A DNA stretch of 64,000 nt from positions 434,001 through 498,000 of the forward strand of contig BLAL01000172.1 of assembly GCA_015698045.1 (NCBI GenBank), written 5' to 3'. This DNA comes from Rhizophagus clarus. Its lineage: Eukaryota > Glomeromycota > Glomeromycetes > Glomerales > Glomeraceae. A program made the translations under genes and the position numbers. This document shows, piece after piece, positions 57,640-64,000 of the stretch (its first letter is position 1; each line of letters begins with the position of its first letter). The notes beneath the pieces were generated by a model that saw nothing but the letters and a program-made list of their open reading frames with translations, was not told the DNA's origin and did no database searches.

Positions 57640-58386
57640 GGCGAGTATGAGCGAAAAAAGCAGTTGACAAAAAATCTATTTATATACTTTTAACACGATT
57701 GCACTATGCCATAAAAGACCTGGTGTTATTTCGAATTACAAAAAAAGTTCTTTTTCAGGAAATTATAAATGATCATAAGCTAATGAAATAGGGGATTGAT
57801 GCGAAGAAAACAATTATTATTGACGTGATTAAGCACATATGAAAAGATGTTAATTCAACATCTGAAATATGGGAATATCCAAATATATTCAGATTGGAGG
57901 CTCAATTCTCAATCCGGGTTAAACGAGAATAAAATCGTCTCTACACAGGAACTTTTAATTAATACAGGTATTATATATATTATATGCAAACTTGTACGTG
58001 GCTGTGTATGAAAAGTATATTATGCAATCGATCACCTAGCGGATAATGATATAGATCATAATATTTATTATATTATATATGGGGACGGGACCCCCTAGCA
58101 AGGGGGCAAAAAAAACAAATTTGAGAGAGATTTTACGATAACTTTATTTTAACGTTTTTTTTATTATTTGTATTTTACTTTACGATACTAACGAGGTATA
58201 TAAATTTATTAAAAAAACTATGAATTTCTTTTTAAAATTTAGTTTATAAAAAAAAAACCAATTTTTTCAATCACGATTTAAATTTATGAATGTTAATATT
58301 TATTATAATATTATGCGTTGAACGTGTTGATCATCTGATTACGGAAATGATAATTTTCATTTTGTCGCGTTGTAGGAATTTACATT
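57640..58386. other. Intergenic gap upstream of two divergent genes
   Basis: 747 bases with no exon or RNA gene recognised. It includes GC-richer words around 57890-57960 and a GGGGACGGGACCCCC palindrome at about 58080, both isolated in AT-rich sequence. It must contain promoters for both neighbours. Confidence 0.4.
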
Positions 58387-61300
58387 ATGAACCATGCGCA
58401 TTTACGTGAATTCGTTCGTTTACTTGCAACAATGCAAAAATTAACACCACTATATTTTTCGTATGGAAGGTGCACAATTAATGAAATGTATTTCAAACAT
58501 TGCATAAATACTTTTAGTTAAATACTTTTTAATTGTGTAGTACAGTAAACTTAAGTTTCGCGGCTCTCATTCATTCACAATTAGTAACTTCATTAATTTA
58601 GTACAAAGGTAATAATAGCACTCAAGTAATATTAGCTCCAATAAATTAATTCCTGACAATTTCGTCGTTTTATTTTAGAAAGAGTTATAACCCACCAATT
58701 CCGAAACGGATACCAAAAAATTCTACATATTTCGGAATCAAACGCACTGATGAATTTCAATGGATGCAGAATCCCCAAAATCATGTAATTAATGACATTA
58801 CTTTAATAAAGACGCGAAATATGATGACACGTTCTAAAACACGATTTCATCATTTACAGGATGTCCTAAAATATATTAAAGCTGAAAATGAGTGAGCAAT
58901 TTCTTATATATGTTATAAATAAAATTTTAATTAAATTAATTAATTATTTATATTTTTAATAGATATACTGTATCCATCATGAAAGGCACTAATTCACTAC
59001 AACGACGTCTAACTTATGTAAGAAAACTTAAATATTGCATTATAATTTACGCCCTAATAATATATTGATAAATTATACGCGTTTTTTTAATGTACAGGAA
59101 TTGAAAAAAAAATTGATTACTCAAGGAACTACGGCTCCTATAAAAATTTATACGGATGAATACGAATATTACACAATATTAACTAAACACGGACTTAAAT
59201 ATTGTCGTAGTAAAAAAGGATTTCCCTCAACTGAAGCGGTTCTATTGGACTCGAAATGGCTGAGAGGAACAAATAAACATATTCGATCGCTATTAATATC
59301 ACCTGATCATAATAAACTTGCTTACTTGATAGAACAAGAGGGTGAAGAAACTGGTGTATTACATTTTAAAAATTTGAATGAAAATTCAATATTATATGAT
59401 GAGAAATTAGAAAAAATATTTAATTTTGTATGGGGAAGTAATAGTGAGATGATTTATTACACTTTAACGGATGAACAACTCAGACCTTACAAAGTTTATG
59501 CGCACCATATTGGAAATTCATCACAAGATGATATTCTTATATATGAAGAAAAAGATAAATCATTATTTGTTGATATTACAGTTACAAAGGATAAGGTTAT
59601 ATTCATCTATTTATTTATTATCCTTTCACTTTTCAGTTTACTGATTCTTAATGGGTTTATAGTCCTTTATTGCGTTAAACTCAAATGGGTTTTCTACTTC
59701 CGAAATACGACTTTTTGATGCGTATCATGATTTTTCTAAAGGATTTCCCGAACTGAAACTTATTGAACCACGCTCACCAGGATTAGAATATTACGTTGAT
59801 CATCATGATGTGAGCAAGATTCTACAAAAATAATACGTGTAAATTAAAGAAAAAGCTATATTATAATTTTTTTTTTTGACGTATAATAAGGGATTTCTGT
59901 ATATTTTGACGAATGCTGATAATGCACGAAATTTCAAATTGGTTCGTGCGAGTCTTGAAAAGTGTGATAGAAAAAATTGGGAAACTATAATCACCGTTAA
60001 AGACAATGAGAAAATAGATGATATTGATATATTCCGCGTAAAATTATTTATTTATTTATTTATTTTTTTTTTTTTTTTTTTTTTTAATTAAAATTAACGG
60101 TTTTTTCTATATATATACTGAAGAAATTTGCCATATTATTTGCAAAAAGAGAAGGATTGCCTATAATTCTTTGCTACAATTTCGTTTCGCAAGATGTGCA
60201 TCAAATTGAATTACCAACAAAATTTTGTGTGGTGTCTCCGGGAACAAATATCGTGAGTTTACAAGTTTACTATGTCGTTATATATTATTTTAGAATTAAA
60301 TAAACGTCTTCATGATTCAGGATTATGATACTGATATTGTAAGATTTACTTGTGATTCTCCATTCGCACATTCATCAAATTATGAATATAATATGGAAAC
60401 TAGGAAATTACGTTTAGTAAGATCTAATCCTATCAATAGTAAGTATTATATCTTTTACGCGCTGTTTTAATAATTTTGAAGATTTACTAATTTAATCAGA
60501 TTTTGATCCCACCTCATACACTTGTTATCGTATTTATGCAAACGCGTTGGACGGTACCAAAATACCACTTACTTTATTACATAAAAAATCTTTGGCCTTG
60601 GATAACAAGTAATTATTTATTTCAATTTATTAATTCATTGTTATGAAATTAAGACAACTTTCATTTATATAGAAATCCATTACTAATTCGATCATATGGG
60701 ACCTATGGAGTCTCCATTGAGCCTGATTTTCAACTTGAACATTTTCCATTGCTAGAAAGAGGTTGGATAATTGCGCTTGCACATGTTAGGTAAAAATAAT
60801 GTTTAAAATATTTTAATTATTATCGTTATCTATATAAATTTTTCAAATTTAGGGGGGGGTCAGAATTAGGCTGTAGATGGTACGATCAAGGTCGATTGAT
60901 GTACAAAAGAAATTCGATTACCGATTTGATTTCGGTAATTGAATATCTTATTAGGACAGGATATTCAAATCCCTCTCTTGTTGCGTCAATAGGTGTTAGT
61001 GCCGGAGGATTACTATTAGGTAAGATTTAATTACGATAATATTATATGTTGCTAAATTAATAATTTTTCTATTTTTCTTATTGTTGTTTCACAGGAGCTG
61101 CTTTTAATATGCGACCAGGTAAGTGAATTTTTCTTAATATTCTACACTAAATAAAGCTGGTATATTCTAATTTTTTTTCTAGATCTATTTCGTGCAATTA
61201 TTTTGAGAGTTCCTTTTTTGGACCCGTTATCAAGTATGCTAAATTCTGATTTACCGCTCACTCGAATTGAGTATAACGAATGGGGAAATCCTCTAGAGAA

Positions 61301-61607
61301 TAAAGAAACCTATGAGTATCTGGCCAGTTACGCACCATATGATAATATTTCATCTATAAAATCACAACGAACTTGTTCAATACTGGTTACGGCAGCCATG
61401 AAAGATCAAAGAGTTAACTACTGGCACCCATTAAAATGGGTAGCTAGAATGAGAATAAAACAACTATCAGATAAAAATGATAATTTATTAATTTTAAAAG
61501 TTGATAAAGAAAGAGGCCATTTTGGAGCTGAAAATGATCAGTCAAATAGAATTAAAGATGTAGCTTTTGAACTTGCATTTCTCATTTCTCAGATTCAAAA
61601 TAAATAA
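58387..61607 (+). CDS. Prolyl oligopeptidase family serine peptidase (S9A, oligopeptidase B/PREPL-like)
   Basis: Fourteen exons: 58387-58469, 58679-58784, 58860-58891, 58963-59017, 59098-59595, 59663-59809, 59891-60037, 60124-60252, 60321-60438, 60500-60608, 60673-60789, 60853-61019, 61095-61118, 61183-61607; 718 residues. The N-terminal half is the seven-bladed propeller (YVDHHD, GFLYILTNAD). The catalytic part has GTYGVSIEPDF, ALAHVRGGSELG, the nucleophile elbow GVSAGGLL (Ser near 563), the Asp in MKDQRV (near 652) and the His in ERGHFG (near 690). It cleaves short peptides, after basic residues if truly oligopeptidase B-like. Exon 13 is only 24 bases. The first 15 residues could be a weak leader; an alternative Met is at codon 16. 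It ends 35 bases from convergent RRP43. Confidence 0.92.
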
Positions 61608-61642
61608 CTTTATTCAATTTTCTTAACTTTAGACACTAGTTC

Positions 61643-62836
61643 TTAAATGGCTTGTTTTGCTTTTTCAATGATTGAAGTTATATCTGCATATCTATCACGA
61701 GCTTTTGATATACAAGTTTTTAATTGTTCTGATGAGCAAGAAGATCCAGTTTTCCATATATTACATAATTGTCCGGTTTCATCAACTACAACTGTAATTC
61801 CATCTTTAGTGATTGATTCTTCCATTTCATTAGGATCAACCAATAGATGGTGCCTGTGGAATTCTTATGTAAGTTTTATTAATGACTTTTTAAAGTAAAT
61901 ATAGTTCACTTACCCATCAAACATGGCAAAAGATGCTGAATAAGATATCCGTATAAGATCAAGAATAATTGTCTTTTCCTCAGTTGCCTTTACTAAACCA
62001 TCTTCATAGACTGCTTCAGGAAGTCTCACTAAAAGACTATATGAGGTTAATATTTAGGACAATTTCTTTAAATACGTTTTATATTCCTACCATTCATCAA
62101 AGCAGACATTAATGCAATTACACATGCGTCAAATACATTTCCATCATAGTTTACACAAACAATGTCTGCAAACAAAACCCATGCGGCTTTCCCTTCTTCA
62201 ATACATAATGTTTCTAAGTCAATCACTCTTGAACTAAAAAAGTATTATATTCAGCAAAAACGATCAAAAGGATAAATCTCATAAATAATTTGAGCTCAAT
62301 ACTTTTTTAATAATTTGTTTAAATTTTCACTCAAGACCTGTGCTTGTTCACCTGGAGGTCCAGGTTTAAACCTAGGTGAACAAATTGGCGATAAATCGAC
62401 ATTTGGAACTATAAATGCATTAGACGTAAATTAAAACAAATTTTAAAGTGGATGAATAAGCGGAGAGAATTGTTTTTACCTAAATAACCTTCTTTAGGAA
62501 AATTTACATTTGGTTCTGATACTTCAGCTTTAATGCCACAAATTACAGTCGTATTTCCTATTCGTACCATTGAAGAGCCATCGGCCGTTGTTATACAGCC
62601 TAAAAGAAAACGTGTCAGTTTGTTTATTTCATGTAGAATTTTTGCTATTGAAAGTTAAACTTACTTAAATTTACAGTTGTTTTGCGAAAATGATTGAAAG
62701 ATCTACCATCGGGTCTAACATGCTGCTGAATGTACCTACGTAGGTACTCTTCAGGTTGAATCCTTCGAAATGTTTCAGCTTCAAAAGTAATAGCAGTATT
62801 TAAATTAATGTTATTTTCGTTTGTAACATTACTCAT
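61643..62836 (-). CDS. RRP43: Exosome complex component RRP43 (EXOSC8-like)
   Basis: RNase PH-fold subunit of the exosome ring, in 3'-5' RNA processing in nucleus and cytoplasm. Six exons (62836-62665, 62599-62480, 62408-62303, 62233-62091, 62028-61914, 61853-61643) give 288 residues. Family blocks include [68 protein letters not shown] preceded by [16 protein letters not shown], and [20 protein letters not shown] near the end. As in other eukaryotic ring subunits, phosphorolytic catalysis is not expected. ATG 62836 is the only good start; a TTG three codons upstream is ignored. Confidence 0.94.
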
Positions 62837-62977
62837 GTTTACCAATAGTAGGGAGTAGCATCTAAGTTTGAAATTCTAAACGATCTACCAAATTTTTTGA
62901 TTCACGTGAGATCCGCGGCAACGGCAACATATATACTAAATGAGCTGTAGTTGATCAAAAAAATAGTTTTTTACGAA
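62837..62977. promoter_or_regulatory. Divergent promoter RRP43 / MSP1
   Basis: 141 bases between start codons with a TTCACGTGAG box (CACGTG at 62903-62908) almost midway. A GC-rich word ATCCGCGGCAACGGCAAC follows. Confidence 0.5.
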
Positions 62978-63923
62978 ATGCCGCCACCAACCGCAAAGAA
63001 ATATGCTTTCGACGGTAAACTTCTATGATCTAATGTAGATAGATCACGACCTGCCATTCTAATTAATTTCTTTTCGTTTCATATTTGATAGTCGTGGTTT
63101 TTGCAATATCTCAGGTTGCACTTTACTATGCCGTAAAGTATGTGCTAAATAGTTTAGATCCCATGAGGGATAAAAAGAAAGAAGCTAAGGCAAGAAGTGA
63201 ACAAGTGTTAGGGAAACTAGGAGTAAGTGTTACTATTGTTATATTGCTTGAGTAATATCATAAATAATATTCGATTAATTGTTACAGAGAAAAAACATGA
63301 AACTAAATGAATACGAAGAAGCAATCTTGGGCGAAATAATCTTCCCGGAAGAAATTTCCGTTAGTTTTAAACGTAATTTATACTTTTATTCTTTGATTTA
63401 GTAATATACTTTATATTTGCTTACTGAACATTTCTTAAAATTTATTTAAATGGATTAACTTCAGAAATTGGAGGTAATTATTTTGAATTGCATTATTATT
63501 TTTAAGTCTTTATTTTCGTCAATCTTAATTAAAATTTATTTAAAATATAGGGCTTGATCCAATTATTCAATCTCTTAAAGAATCGGTTATATATCCTTTA
63601 ACTCATCCACACTTGTTCACTTCACCTTCAGGATTGTTGGGCGTATCTAAAGGTGTTTTGCTTCATGGTCCACCTGGATGTGGGAAAACAATGCTTGCAA
63701 AAGCTCTTGCACGTGAATCTAAAGCCACATTTATAAATCTTCATGTGTCGACATTAACGGACAAATGGTTTGGCGAATCTAATAAACTTGTGTCAGCTGT
63801 ATTTTCAGCTGCAAAAAAATTAGAACCTTGCATCATCTTTATTGATGAGATTGATGCATTTTTAAGAGAAAGGCGAAGTAGCGATCATGAGGTTACTGGA
63901 ATGATGAAGGCCGAATTTATGAG
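62978..63923 (+). CDS. MSP1: Outer-membrane AAA ATPase MSP1 (ATAD1), 5' part
   Basis: Extracts mislocalised tail-anchored proteins from the mitochondrial outer membrane and peroxisomes. Five exons are visible: 62978-63014, 63092-63222, 63288-63372, the 9-base 63465-63473 and 63551-63923; a donor GTAAAA follows, and the gene runs out of the window. A single N-terminal membrane span ([19 protein letters not shown]) leads to [13 protein letters not shown], then [20 protein letters not shown], the Walker A GPPGCGKT, pore loop KWFGES and Walker [12 protein letters not shown]. The microexon supplies QIGG, conserved in the family, and is needed for the frame. The C-terminal part is missing only because the window ends. 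Confidence 0.94.
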
Positions 63924-64000
63924 GTAAAATTCTCACTACAAATATTGGTATTTATGAGGCATAATTAATTATATGCTAAATAAAAAATACTAAACTTTTC

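Overview
This is nuclear DNA of a fungus. It is very AT-rich, the genes carry many short introns (about 40-230 bases, GT...AG), and UGA is an ordinary stop codon. The mix of slowly evolving core eukaryotic genes with families common in arbuscular mycorrhizal fungi (four-membrane-span proteins with a CCCC head, BTB-BACK proteins, F-box proteins), plus heavy loads of CACTA and virus-like polymerase elements, suggests Glomeromycotina, for example Rhizophagus. The species is an inference. Fifteen of the gene models below were built by joining exons by eye; reading phase closes across every junction in each of them.

Two gene islands flank a repeat desert. Left island, 1-13446: the end of SUA5 (tRNA t6A synthesis), an orphan gene, MED17 (Mediator), DCTN5/p25 (dynactin), a zinc-finger protein with repeated SUMO-type motifs, an RBM18-like RNA-binding protein, and the ribosome-biogenesis helicase MAK5/DDX24. 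Right island, 43719-64000: a UPF0047/YjbQ protein, a BTB-BACK protein with an FG-rich tail, a proline-rich coiled-coil protein, the mitochondrial tRNA-modifying GTPase MSS1, an orphan helical protein, proteasome RPN3, an F-box protein, a four-span membrane protein, a prolyl oligopeptidase, exosome RRP43, and the start of the AAA extractase MSP1. Genes mostly alternate in strand, so several pairs share a 136-294 base bidirectional promoter or end within 30-40 bases of each other.

The desert, 13447-43700, has three parts. (a) 13.4-24 kb holds tandem repeats. The most striking are three arrays whose units each look like one tiny exon with a strong acceptor before it and a strong donor after it (about 6 and 20 units on the plus strand, 5 on the minus strand). 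(b) 26.4-41.4 kb holds a decayed, minus-strand, virus-like gene set (a family B DNA polymerase, RING-like and Cys-rich small genes). (c) This set is split by a complete CACTA transposon at 29805-36964, with matching termini and a 3-base TAT target duplication. It carries a tnp2-type transposase relic and a coiled-coil accessory gene. Many of the stop codons in these relics are TGA or TAG where tryptophan (TGG) or arginine (CGA) would fit, which points to C-to-T decay.

The points most worth a second look are the splice-cassette arrays, the biased stop-codon decay, the open frame that continues past the DCTN5 stop, the 9-base microexon in MSP1 and the four SUMO-type motifs in the zinc-finger protein.
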